From assembly GCA_964508055.1 (NCBI GenBank), contig CAZDRI010000012.1, positions 1 through 47,114 of the forward strand: 47,114 bases of DNA, given 5' to 3'. Of this stretch, positions 26,819-34,889 are shown one piece after another. The translations under genes and the position numbers were made by a program. Source of the DNA: CAZDRI01 sp964508055. GTDB lineage: Bacteria > Pseudomonadota > Gammaproteobacteria > PS1 > Pseudothioglobaceae. The notes under the pieces are model-generated. The model saw only the letters and a program-made list of their open reading frames with translations. It did not search any database and was not told where the DNA came from. Each line of letters opens with the position of its first letter. Within the stretch, counting starts at the first letter, position 1.

Positions 26819-27679
26819 TTATTTAATATGTTTTAATATACCATCTAGCTCATCTAATGAGTTATAGTGGATAATTATGTGACCCTTATTATTTTTATAG
26901 TTTCTTATTTGGACTTTGGTATGTAATTTTTCTGCTAGTGTATCTGTTAGTTCATTTATATTGCTATCTTCTTTTTTTGCTTTTTTTATAATATCTTCTG
27001 TTGTTGTTTGTATTCTTTTTACTAATTGTTCTGCTTGACGGACAGATAATGATTTTTGAATTATATGATTTACTGCTTCTAATTGCTTATTATCTTTTAA
27101 AGTTAAAATTGTTCTTGCATGACCCATATCAATTTTTTTCTCATTAAGTAAAGTTTTAACTTGAGGATTTAGCTGTAAAAGTCGGATTAAATTAGTCACT
27201 GCTGAGCGCGATCTTCCTACAGCTTTTGCTACTTCACTATGTGTCATTTTATATTCTTTTATTAGGCGTTCTAAGGCGCTAGCTTCCTCTAATGGAGTAA
27301 GCTCTTCTCTTTGGATATTTTCAATAAGTCCAATAGCTATTGCAGCCTTATCTGATATTTCTCTAATAATTACTGGAACTTTTTTTAAACCAACTAATTG
27401 AGCAGCTCTCCAGCGGCGTTCACCAGCAATAATTTCATATTTATTATTTGCTATTTCACGCACAATTATTGGTTGGAGAATGCCTTGTGCCCTAATAGAA
27501 TCAGCTAAATCATTTAAATCTTCATTAACTATATTTATTCTTGGCTGGAACTTACCTCTTTGTAATATTTCTATTGGTAAGCTATCTTTTGATTCTCCTT
27601 CATTAGCTAAATCAAAGTTTACAACACTACTTCCAAGCAAAGCATCTAAACCCCTACCTAACTTTGATTTTTTATCCAT
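26819..27679 (-). CDS. parB: Chromosome partitioning protein ParB
   Basis: CTP-dependent DNA clamp that loads at parS. From the ATG at 27679 it has 286 residues. The N-terminus KSKLGRGLDALLG is the ParA-stimulating peptide. It is followed by the Sulfiredoxin-like CTPase region with ERRWRAAQ (GERRWRA), the HTH (HSEVAKAVGRSRSAVTNLIRLL, about 135-160) and a C-terminal dimer domain. I prefer this start because AGGAG lies eight bases before it, and the gene then overlaps the parA stop by eight bases. No parS palindrome was found in the window. Confidence 0.95.
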   Translation of the reverse strand: MDKKSKLGRGLDALLGSSVVNFDLANEGESKDSLPIEILQRGKFQPRINIVNEDLNDLADSIRAQGILQPIIVREIANNKYEIIAGERRWRAAQLVGLKKVPVIIREISDKAAIAIGLIENIQREELTPLEEASALERLIKEYKMTHSEVAKAVGRSRSAVTNLIRLLQLNPQVKTLLNEKKIDMGHARTILTLKDNKQLEAVNHIIQKSLSVRQAEQLVKRIQTTTEDIIKKAKKEDSNINELTDTLAEKLHTKVQIRNYKNNKGHIIIHYNSLDELDGILKHIK

Positions 27680-28442
27680 TAACATTTCTCCTGACAACTT
27701 CATTTGCTAATGCAATATAAGCAATTGAGCCCTTAGACGATTTTGCATATTCTACAATAGGAAGCCCAAAGCTTGGCGCTTCAGCTAGTTTTACATTACG
27801 AGGAACAATTGTTTGAAAAACTTTATGTGAAAAATGTTGTAATAACTGAATTGAAACTTCATTAGAAAGATTATTTCTACCATCATACATAGTTCTTAAA
27901 AGACCAGTTAAATTTAATTTCGGATTAATAGTTTTTTTTATTTTTTCTATAGTATTAATTAAAGAACTCAAACCTTCAAGTGCATAATATTCACATTGCA
28001 TAGGGACAATGATACCATCAGAAGCACTAAATGCATTTATTGTGAGCATATTAAGAGAAGGAGGGCAATCAATAATAATATAATCAAAATCACTATTTAT
28101 ATTTGCAATAGTGTCTCTTAATTTAAATTCTTTACCATCTTTATTAATTAAATCTACCTCTGCAACTATTAAATCTTGATTAGAGGGGATAATATAAAAA
28201 GGTAGATTATCTAATTTAATAATTGCATTATTGATATTGCATTCTTTTAATAAAACCTCACAAATTGATAACTCTAAATTGTTTTTATCTACTCCACAAC
28301 CCGTAGTTGCATTACCCTGAGGGTCAATATCAATTAACAATACTTTCTTATTTACTAAAGCAAGAGAGGCAGTTAAATTAATAGCAGTAGTAGTTTTGCC
28401 AACTCCTCCTTTTTGATTAGCTATTGATATTACTTTTGCCAT
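27672..28442 (-). CDS. parA: Chromosome partitioning ATPase ParA (Soj)
   Basis: MinD/ParA family ATPase that drives segregation of ParB-bound origins. The 256 residues show the deviant Walker A QKGGVGKTT (about 9-17), Walker A-prime LLIDIDPQGNATTG and the YIIIDCPPSL switch. Its short N-terminus without a DNA-binding domain marks a chromosomal Soj type rather than a long plasmid ParA. The ATG overlaps the ctp stop (TAATG). The pair lies between ctp and dadA, not next to gidB as in many gammaproteobacteria. Confidence 0.95.
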   Translation of the reverse strand: MAKVISIANQKGGVGKTTTAINLTASLALVNKKVLLIDIDPQGNATTGCGVDKNNLELSICEVLLKECNINNAIIKLDNLPFYIIPSNQDLIVAEVDLINKDGKEFKLRDTIANINSDFDYIIIDCPPSLNMLTINAFSASDGIIVPMQCEYYALEGLSSLINTIEKIKKTINPKLNLTGLLRTMYDGRNNLSNEVSIQLLQHFSHKVFQTIVPRNVKLAEAPSFGLPIVEYAKSSKGSIAYIALANEVVRRNVNG

Positions 28443-29803
28443 TATTTATTTAATATACTTATGCCTTTTAATATATTTAAAGCTTCATGAACAAAATAAT
28501 CTTTATATAATTTATTTAATTCTCTCCCTTTTTGTTTTTTCCTATTTTCTTCTGTCTTAGATAGCTTTTCTTCTTTAGCATCTTTTTTGCTATTTTTATC
28601 TTTTGTATCTTTTTTCTCCTTGTCATTACTTTCATTTTCTAAATGTCCTGTAAGGTTTTCTTCTTTTTTTGGCACAAAAGTCTTGGTTACATCATTTAAT
28701 TCAATATTTTGTAATTCAATATCAGGCTCTATGCCTTTAGCTTGAATAGATCTACCTGATGGAGTGTAATAGCGAGCTGTAGTTATTTTTAAACCATAGC
28801 CACTTGGAAGAGACCTTGCTGTTTGAACTGAGCCTTTACCAAATGAAGCTTGACCTATAATAATTGCTCTATTATGGTCTTGTAAGGCTCCAGATACAAT
28901 TTCAGAAGCTGATGCTGTACCTCCATTTATTAAAACAACTATTGGTTTGTTTTTTAAAATATCTCCTTTTTTAGAACTAAAACTAACTAAAGAAGAGGGG
29001 ATACGACCTTTTGTATATACAATCAATCCTTTATCATCTAAAAATAAATCAGATATAGCTACTGCTGAACTAAGTAAGCCTCCAGGATTATTTCTAAGGT
29101 CTAAGATTAATGCTGCTAATGGTTTTTTATTTTCTTTTTCTAATTTATTAATTTCTTCTTTTAAAAGTTTAATCGTTGGTTGTTGAAAACTTGAAATACG
29201 AGTATAAGCAACATTATCATTTAATAAATAACCCTTAACACTATCAATAGTAATAATAGCTCTTGTTAACTCTACTGGGAATAAATTCACATTCTTGCGA
29301 GCAATAGTTAAAGTAATAGTTGTGCCTGGTTCACCGCGCATAAGTTTAACAGCACTATCAAGCGACATACCTTTTACCTCTTTATCATCAATTTTTACAA
29401 TTAAATCATTAGGTTGTAATCCTGCATCATAGGCTGGAGTATCGTCTATAGGAGATATAATCTCTACTAGACCATTTTCATTCATATTTATAACTATTCC
29501 TAAGCCGCCAAATTTACCTCTAGTGCTTTCTTCAAGTTTTTTTTGTTCTTTAGGTTCTAAATAATTTGAGTGAGGGTCAAGGCTGCTCACCATACCTTTT
29601 ATAGCATTTTTAAATAATTCTTCATCTTTTATTTCATCAACATATGTGTCTTTTATATACTCAAATACATCAACAAACTCTTGTAATTTTTCTAATGATA
29701 AAGCATCAGATTTTGCTATTAAATTTGAACTTAAAAATATTGTTATAAAGGCAAAAAATACAGTTATTGCAGTCTTAAATTTAGTTTTGTAATTAAATAG
29801 CAT
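28442..29803 (-). CDS. ctp: Carboxyl-terminal processing protease (S41)
   Basis: Periplasmic serine protease that trims or degrades envelope proteins from the C-terminus. The 453 residues show an N-terminal signal or anchor (12-30), a PDZ domain (about 97-185) and the S41 catalytic domain with GGTASASE (Ser298) and FGKG (Lys323); their spacing of 25 equals that of the Ser-Lys dyad in E. coli Prc. A low-complexity Lys/Glu-rich region (about 375-430) precedes a short hydrophobic end. In many proteobacteria ctp is beside a peptidoglycan hydrolase activator gene; here it heads ctp-parA-parB. Confidence 0.95.
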   Translation of the reverse strand: MLFNYKTKFKTAITVFFAFITIFLSSNLIAKSDALSLEKLQEFVDVFEYIKDTYVDEIKDEELFKNAIKGMVSSLDPHSNYLEPKEQKKLEESTRGKFGGLGIVINMNENGLVEIISPIDDTPAYDAGLQPNDLIVKIDDKEVKGMSLDSAVKLMRGEPGTTITLTIARKNVNLFPVELTRAIITIDSVKGYLLNDNVAYTRISSFQQPTIKLLKEEINKLEKENKKPLAALILDLRNNPGGLLSSAVAISDLFLDDKGLIVYTKGRIPSSLVSFSSKKGDILKNKPIVVLINGGTASASEIVSGALQDHNRAIIIGQASFGKGSVQTARSLPSGYGLKITTARYYTPSGRSIQAKGIEPDIELQNIELNDVTKTFVPKKEENLTGHLENESNDKEKKDTKDKNSKKDAKEEKLSKTEENRKKQKGRELNKLYKDYFVHEALNILKGISILNK

Positions 29804-29892
29804 AATAATATTATAATTTTCTTATATAATGAAAACCTGTTGTTGTAAAATCTATTAATTTTACTAAAGTTTTTTACCTTAAAGGAGTATAA

Positions 29893-30456
29893 ATGCTTGC
29901 AAAGAAAATTATATTTATAATGAGTTTGGTGTTAATAAGTAAATTTTCATTCTCATATAATCCATTAGTAGATAAAGTCCAATCTACAGTTAATAGTATA
30001 AATTATCTAGCACAAAGCAATGATAGGGCAGGCGAAAAATTAAATTTATTTATAAAAAATGAGTTTTTACCTATATTAGATATTCCAACGATTGCTGATA
30101 GTATATTGTATGGTTTAAATATTAATTCTATGACTAACAAAGAAAAATCTATTTTTATATTTAGATTAAAACAAAGAATACTAAAAGACTTATTATCAAA
30201 ATTAGTGAATAGCACTGGTCAATTTCAATTAGTTAATATTAGAAATATAAATTACTCAAATGTAAAAGCAACAATTAAAATTAATAATTATTACGATTAT
30301 CCAGTTATTTTAAATTTATTATTTCGCATAAAAAATAATAATTGGAAAATTTATGATGTCCTGCTTAATGGTGATAGTTTAGTTAGATATTATCAAAAAG
30401 TAGCATTGAGTAAGTTAAAAAGATATGGATTTCAAGGAATGCTAATTAGGTTTTAA
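29893..30456 (+). CDS. mlaC: MlaC-like periplasmic phospholipid-binding protein
   Basis: Predicted 187-residue periplasmic lipid carrier of the MlaC/Ttg2D family, which shuttles phospholipids between the outer and inner membrane. It has a signal peptide (1-21, ending SFS) and the family layout of an N-terminal helical region with FLPILDIPTIADSIL, a middle FRLKQRILKDLLSKL helix, then a beta region ending NNWKIYDVLLNGDSLVRYYQ (the V-x-I/V-x-G-x-SL motif). AAAGGAG precedes the ATG. The inner-membrane partners mlaFEDB are not in this window, so it is detached from its usual operon. It could serve another lipid route. Confidence 0.85.
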   Translation: MLAKKIIFIMSLVLISKFSFSYNPLVDKVQSTVNSINYLAQSNDRAGEKLNLFIKNEFLPILDIPTIADSILYGLNINSMTNKEKSIFIFRLKQRILKDLLSKLVNSTGQFQLVNIRNINYSNVKATIKINNYYDYPVILNLLFRIKNNNWKIYDVLLNGDSLVRYYQKVALSKLKRYGFQGMLIRF

Positions 30457-30460
30457 AATC

Positions 30461-30769
30461 ATGGAAGAAAAATATGAGTTGTTAGATAATAACAAAGATA
30501 TAGAATTTGCTACTAACATCTTAAAAGCTATGGCTCACCCTATTAGGCTTAAAATTCTATGTGTGTTAAATAATCAAGAACTGCCTGTTTTAGAAATTGT
30601 AAAACAAGTCGGCTCTTCGCAAAGCAATATATCCCAACATTTAGATATTTTAAGAGCTAAAGGTATTTTGCAATCAAGAAGATGTGGTAATAAAATCTTA
30701 TGCAGTATTTATGATTCAAAAATACTTGAAGTAATATCTAATATGAAAAATGTATTATGCACACATTAA
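30461..30769 (+). CDS. ArsR-family regulator with SqrR/BigR-like cysteine pair
   Basis: Predicted 102-residue winged-helix repressor. The opening AMAHPIRLKILCVL and the recognition region GSSQSNISQHLDILRAKGIL are typical of ArsR proteins. It lacks the ELCVCDL metal motif. It has Cys34 in RLKILC and Cys100 in NVLCTH, 66 residues apart. That is the same spacing and sequence context as the redox-active pair of the persulfide sensors BigR (42/108) and HlyU (38/104). It is therefore probably a reactive-sulfur sensor, though Cys75 and Cys81 add ambiguity. It starts four bases after mlaC and ends ten bases before tRNA-Arg. The target genes are not evident. Confidence 0.85.
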   Translation: MEEKYELLDNNKDIEFATNILKAMAHPIRLKILCVLNNQELPVLEIVKQVGSSQSNISQHLDILRAKGILQSRRCGNKILCSIYDSKILEVISNMKNVLCTH

Positions 30770-30779
30770 ATTAAAAAAT

Positions 30780-30856
30780 GTGTCCGTAGCTCATTTGGAT
30801 AGAGTGTTGGTTTCCGAAGCCAAAGGTAGGGCGTTCAAATCGCCTCGGGCACGCCA
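30780..30856 (+). tRNA. tRNA-Arg (CCG anticodon)
   Basis: A 77-base cloverleaf including encoded CCA. The acceptor GTGTCCG pairs with CGGGCAC (one G-T), the D stem GCTC with GAGT, the anticodon stem TTGGT with GCCAA around the loop TTCCGAA, and the T stem GGGCG with CGCCT around TTCAAAT. Anticodon CCG reads CGG arginine codons. Confidence 0.96.
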
Positions 30857-31071
30857 ATTATTTTATAATTTACTCCCTTAGCATTATTATAAATTGGCTC
30901 AGCTTTATAATCTAAAGCATATACTCTGACATTTTCACTTTTTGCCATATTAATTGCTAATTTAACTATAGAATTTAGCTGACTACTTGCTTCAATAGAA
31001 GTCCTAGCTTATATTGAAGCATACATATTTATCAGCATAATATCACTCTCTACTTCAGAGTAGCAAACATT
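30857..31071 (-). pseudogene. Decayed ORF fragment next to tRNA-Arg
   Basis: On the minus strand one frame from 31071 stays open to the tRNA except for a single TAA at 31011-31009. The translated parts read like ordinary protein (NVCYSEVESDIMLINMYASI, stop, then ARTSIEASSQLNSIVKLAIN and SENVRVYALDYKAEP). The frame runs into the complement of the tRNA 3' end. There is no start with a ribosome site and I recognise no family. It may be the 3' remnant of a gene cut by integration at the tRNA, or chance. Confidence 0.35.
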
Positions 31072-32341
31072 AAGTTGCTATATTTTTGATTTCTTCTAAT
31101 TCAGCAATAATCGCCTGTAATTCTTTACTATCTTTCAGCACTCCAGAGCCTTTTTTCACATATTCATTCGGGGTATAGTCAGGCTTTTTGCCTTGATTTT
31201 CTTTAATAATATGCTGCATTTTCTGATACCAAGCATCATCTAAATATTGTTTTGCTTTTTCTATTGCCGCTATCTCCTCTTTATCAAATTCACCAGCAAA
31301 TAACATAGTTTTTAACTCAGTATCTTTATTAATTCTATCTTTTAAATCTGAATATACCTCTTCAAGCGCATAAGCGCCTTTAAAATTTGCCTTTTTAAAG
31401 TTAGCCCCTTGACAGTGTGCGCCATTAAAGTAAGCCCCTTGATATTGTGCGTATCTAAAGTCAGCCTCTTGGCAGTTTGTACTTGAAAAGCTGGCACTTT
31501 GACAGTGTGCGAATCCAAATTTAGCCCCTTGACAGTGTGCAAATTCAAAGTTAGCCCTTTGACATTGTGCCAGTGTAAAGCCAGCCCCTTGACAGTGTGC
31601 TTTACTAAAGTTAGCCCTTTGACAGTGTGCGCCTATAAAGCCAGCCCCTTGACATTGTGCCTTTCTAAAGTCAGCGCCATTTAAAAAAGCAGTTTTTAAA
31701 ACAGCCACATCAAGTTCTGTGCCAAATTTTCCATATAAGCTAATATTTTTTTTATCTTTAAAGTATCTAAATAATAAATTAATACAAGTTTGAATTTCAT
31801 TGGAAGGAGACTTTTTATGCCTTTTTTGATAGTCTTTATTTTTAGTCTTATCTTGAATATGTGTACATAAAATCTGCGCAATTTGATTGCGGTATTTTTT
31901 ATCTTCAAAAGCTAAATGATATAGTGAGTAAATAGCACCAATCCGAGCTGAGCTTTCTTTATTTCCTAATAAATTTACTGCGGTAGTAAATCTATCATCC
32001 ACTCTTTGTTTTGCTTGGATTTCAAGCTGCTCACTTTGTATTTTTACCTGCTTTTGTTGTTGTCTAATTTGATCTTGCTGATTTTTTGTTTGCTCTTGCT
32101 GTTCTTTAACTTGTTTATCTTGATTGTCAACTCTTTTCATAAATAAAATAAGTGTATAAATTGCCCCAATAATTCCTTCTATGGTAGCAAAACCTTTTAA
32201 TCTATCTAATTGTCCAATTTTTTCACTACTACTGAAAAATTCAGGAAAAAAATAATAAAATAATCCATTAATAATTACAAAAATTACTAAAAAAACAGCT
32301 ATTAATTTAAATTGTTTTCTTTTATAAAAATCAAAAGACAT
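31070..32341 (-). CDS. Membrane-anchored coiled-coil pentapeptide-repeat protein
   Basis: Predicted 423-residue protein. It has two N-terminal transmembrane helices (about 13-32 and 50-67) and a Gln/Lys-rich coiled coil (about 70-112, repeated QQ-x-Q). A globular segment (about 112-215) follows, then a right-handed beta-helix of pentapeptide repeats (about 215-325) and a helical tail. The repeats run as decapeptides of the form AHCQGA-x-F-x-x, nine or so times, so Cys and Phe alternate at the inward-facing central position. The DNA shows matching 30-base repeats (31385-31680). The function of such proteins is unknown; some pentapeptide proteins bind topoisomerases, but this membrane form is different. 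It follows the nitroreductase gene by five bases. Confidence 0.8.
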   Translation of the reverse strand: MSFDFYKRKQFKLIAVFLVIFVIINGLFYYFFPEFFSSSEKIGQLDRLKGFATIEGIIGAIYTLILFMKRVDNQDKQVKEQQEQTKNQQDQIRQQQKQVKIQSEQLEIQAKQRVDDRFTTAVNLLGNKESSARIGAIYSLYHLAFEDKKYRNQIAQILCTHIQDKTKNKDYQKRHKKSPSNEIQTCINLLFRYFKDKKNISLYGKFGTELDVAVLKTAFLNGADFRKAQCQGAGFIGAHCQRANFSKAHCQGAGFTLAQCQRANFEFAHCQGAKFGFAHCQSASFSSTNCQEADFRYAQYQGAYFNGAHCQGANFKKANFKGAYALEEVYSDLKDRINKDTELKTMLFAGEFDKEEIAAIEKAKQYLDDAWYQKMQHIIKENQGKKPDYTPNEYVKKGSGVLKDSKELQAIIAELEEIKNIAT

Positions 32342-32346
32342 AGTAC

Positions 32347-33012
32347 TTAATTATAATATTTAACTATATCTTCAATTTTTTGTCTGGTTTTAGTATCAGG
32401 CTCTCTTTTCCTATAGCCAAAACAAACAGCATAGCTAATTGAATATTTTTTAATATTTATATCTAATTCTCTCTTTAGCACTTTATTCATTTGTTCTTTA
32501 TTAAAGCCTTCAATTGGACAACTATCAATGCCGATTATTTGTGCTGCTGTCATCATATTTGCAAGGGGGATATAAGTTTGCTTTTGAGCCCAATCAGTAA
32601 TAGCTCTATCATTTTGCAAAAGATTAAAATCTTGTTGTTGGAACTTCTTATAGCGATAATGCTTTATATCTATAATTTCTTTGGGATGCTTTTGAACATT
32701 TTTCATAAAATTAATAGCATAATCACTATCATACCTCATAAAATAAGAATTTTTACTCAAACAAATCACAAAATGACTGCAAGTTGGGATTTGTTTTTGT
32801 CCGCCCCAAATATACGGAGTTAGTTTTTCTCTTAAATCATTATTTTGGATAACTAAAAATTGCCATGGCTCTAAACCAAATGAGCTTGGTGATAATCTTG
32901 CAATCTCTAATATAAATTCAAAATCTTCTGCTGTTATTTTTTTATTTGCATCAAATTCTTTACAAGCATGTCTGTTATTAAATACTTCAATTATTTTTTG
33001 TTTTTCTAACAT
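32347..33012 (-). CDS. NAD(P)H-dependent nitroreductase family flavoprotein
   Basis: Predicted 221-residue FMN enzyme of the NfsB-like nitroreductase family. It begins with a Tyr/Arg-x-x-K/R-type FMN motif (FNNRHACKEFDANKKI), then LARLSPSSFGLEPWQF-like ARLSPSSFGLEPWQFLVI (about 34-51), the FMN- and substrate-site stretch PLANMMTAAQIIGIDSCPIEGFN (about 150-172), and a C-terminal GYRKREPDTKTRQ. These enzymes reduce nitroaromatics, quinones or flavins as homodimers. The natural substrate is unknown. It lies just upstream of the pentapeptide gene on the same strand and may share its promoter. Confidence 0.9.
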   Translation of the reverse strand: MLEKQKIIEVFNNRHACKEFDANKKITAEDFEFILEIARLSPSSFGLEPWQFLVIQNNDLREKLTPYIWGGQKQIPTCSHFVICLSKNSYFMRYDSDYAINFMKNVQKHPKEIIDIKHYRYKKFQQQDFNLLQNDRAITDWAQKQTYIPLANMMTAAQIIGIDSCPIEGFNKEQMNKVLKRELDINIKKYSISYAVCFGYRKREPDTKTRQKIEDIVKYYN

Positions 33013-33089
33013 AATAAAATTAAATATTCTAACCTAAATGGCAAATTTTAAACCTAAAATACTAATATTAGTTAATTAAATCAAATATT

Positions 33090-34556
33090 ATGCAATATAA
33101 AAATTTAAAAGAATTTATAAATTATTTAGAAGATGAAAATGAATTAGTTAGAATTACTAAAGAAGTTGACCCATATTTAGAAATTACTGAAATATCAAAA
33201 AGAGCTCTACAAAATGAAGGCAAAGCCCTGTTATTTGAAAATGTTAAGAACTCTAAATATCCAGTGTTAACTAATTTATTTGGCACAATAAAAAGAATAG
33301 CCTTAGCTTTGGGTAAAAATGATGTGCAAGATTTACGAAAAATTGGTGAACTATTAGCAGAGCTTAAACAACCCACTCCACCAAAAAAAGCAAATGAAGC
33401 TTTAAAAAAAATAACTACATTTAAAAATGTGCTGAATATGGCAGTAACAGAAATAAAAAAAGGAAAATGCCAAGAAGTTATTATTGAAGCCGATAAGGTA
33501 GATTTAACAAAATTACCTATTCAAACTTGTTGGCCAGAAGATGTATCACCTCTTATAACTTGGGGCTTAGTGATAACTAAAGGGGTAGATTCTAAAAGAC
33601 AAAATTTAGGTATTTATAGACAACAATTACTTGCTAAAAATAAATTGATTATGCGCTGGTTATCAAATCGTGGTGGCTGCCTTGATTTTCAAAAGCATCA
33701 GAAAATATATCCTAACAAACCTTTTGCTGTATCAGTTGCAATCGGTGCTGACCCTGCAACCACTTTAGCAGCAGTAACACCTATTCCTAACAATATTAGC
33801 GAATATGCTTTTGCAGGCCTTTTAAGAGGAAAAAAAACCAGAGTGTGTAAAAGTATAAGCAATGATCTGCAAGTGCCTGCGGATGCTGAAATTATTTTAG
33901 AAGGAGTAATAAATCCTGGTGAATATCATAATGAAGGTCCTTTTGGAGACCATACTGGATATTATAATGAAATTGAAAAATTCCCTGTTTTTACTGTTAA
34001 TAAGATAACAATGAACTCAAATCCTATATACCATTCAACTTATACAGGTAAACCATTAGATGAGCCTGCGGTCTTAGGTCTTGCATTAAATGAAATTTTT
34101 ATCCCATTACTACAAAAACAATTCCCAGAAATACATGATTTTTATCTGCCAGCTGCAGCTTGCTCTTATCGCATAGCAATAGTTAGTATCAATAAACAAT
34201 ATGCTGGGCACCCAAAGCAAATAATGATGGGTATATGGTCTTTTTTAAAGCAATTTATGTATACCAAATTTATTATTGTTGTAGATGAAGATATTAATAT
34301 TCGCAATTGGGATGAAGTTATTTGGGCAATTTCAACTAGAGCAGATGCTAAAAGAGATACTACAATTATTGAAAATAGCGCTATAGATTATTTAGATTTT
34401 GCATCTCCAACTAAGGCATTAGGCTCAAAAATGGGTATTGATGCCACAAATAAATTTACCAATGAAACTAAGCGTGAGTGGGGCAGACCAATTATTATGG
34501 ATAATGAAGTAATAAAAAAAATAGATAGCATTTGGGATGATTTAGGCATTGACTAA
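33090..34556 (+). CDS. ubiD: UbiD family prenylated-FMN decarboxylase
   Basis: Predicted 3-octaprenyl-4-hydroxybenzoate carboxy-lyase of ubiquinone biosynthesis. The 488 residues are close to E. coli UbiD (497). They include NLGIYRQQLLAKNKLIMRW and the active-site segment NEGPFGDHTGYYN, where the Glu is the catalytic residue beside the prenyl-FMN, plus the C-terminal DATNKF region. UbiX, which makes the cofactor, is not in this window. The start is the only plausible ATG before MQYKNLKEFINYLE, the usual UbiD N-terminus, although no good ribosome site precedes it. Confidence 0.93.
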   Translation: MQYKNLKEFINYLEDENELVRITKEVDPYLEITEISKRALQNEGKALLFENVKNSKYPVLTNLFGTIKRIALALGKNDVQDLRKIGELLAELKQPTPPKKANEALKKITTFKNVLNMAVTEIKKGKCQEVIIEADKVDLTKLPIQTCWPEDVSPLITWGLVITKGVDSKRQNLGIYRQQLLAKNKLIMRWLSNRGGCLDFQKHQKIYPNKPFAVSVAIGADPATTLAAVTPIPNNISEYAFAGLLRGKKTRVCKSISNDLQVPADAEIILEGVINPGEYHNEGPFGDHTGYYNEIEKFPVFTVNKITMNSNPIYHSTYTGKPLDEPAVLGLALNEIFIPLLQKQFPEIHDFYLPAAACSYRIAIVSINKQYAGHPKQIMMGIWSFLKQFMYTKFIIVVDEDINIRNWDEVIWAISTRADAKRDTTIIENSAIDYLDFASPTKALGSKMGIDATNKFTNETKREWGRPIIMDNEVIKKIDSIWDDLGID

Positions 34557-34592
34557 ACTTTATTAGCTAAGTATTATTTTACAACTTAATTT

Positions 34593-34669
34593 CGGAGTGT
34601 AGCGCAGCTTGGTAGCGTATCTGGTTTGGGACCAGGTGGTCGGGGGTTCAAATCCCTCCACTCCGACCA
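34593..34669 (+). tRNA. tRNA-Pro (TGG anticodon)
   Basis: A 77-base cloverleaf with encoded CCA. The acceptor CGGAGTG pairs with CACTCCG. The anticodon stem TCTGG pairs with CCAGG around the loop TTTGGGA, giving anticodon TGG with G37. The T arm is GGGGG-TTCAAAT-CCCTC. It closely resembles the E. coli tRNA-Pro(UGG) anticodon arm and reads CCN proline codons. Confidence 0.96.
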
Positions 34670-34775
34670 ATAATGGGACTGTTGATTGCTAACTAATTTT
34701 GTTAAAAAACTCCAAAAAAATTTTATAATTGTAATTTTGCTAAGAGTTTTTTGTGATTTTTAATGTTTTGTTTAG

Positions 34776-34889
34776 GTTTTAATACTGATTGAGATTGTAA
34801 TTCATAAGCCACACCCTAATAATGAAATCAAAAAGTATGTGATTAAAAAATTACAGAACTTTATAAAAACAATGGAGGCAAGGTTATGA
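34776..34889 (+). pseudogene. hicA: C-terminal remnant of a HicA toxin gene
   Basis: Directly after a TAG, a 37-codon frame carries IHKPHPNNEIKKYVIKKLQN, matching the C-terminal H-x-PHP-x-x-E motif and helix of HicA toxins of the kind paired with RHH-type HicB. It ends TTATGA, overlapping the hicB ATG by four bases as in an intact hicAB operon. The N-terminal half, with the remaining RNase core, is missing. The sequence between tRNA-Pro and 34775 shows no readable HicA beginning. The toxin is therefore presumed dead. Confidence 0.65.

Noticed and set aside
26819..28442. Possible plasmid origin because parA and parB are present
   Set aside because: ParA is the short chromosomal type, no replication initiator, iterons or parS were found, and the neighbours are housekeeping genes.
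31385..31680. Regular 30-base repeats resembling a repeat array or CRISPR
   Set aside because: There are no unique spacers. The period equals ten codons and the frame codes for pentapeptide repeats, so the DNA repeats simply reflect the protein.
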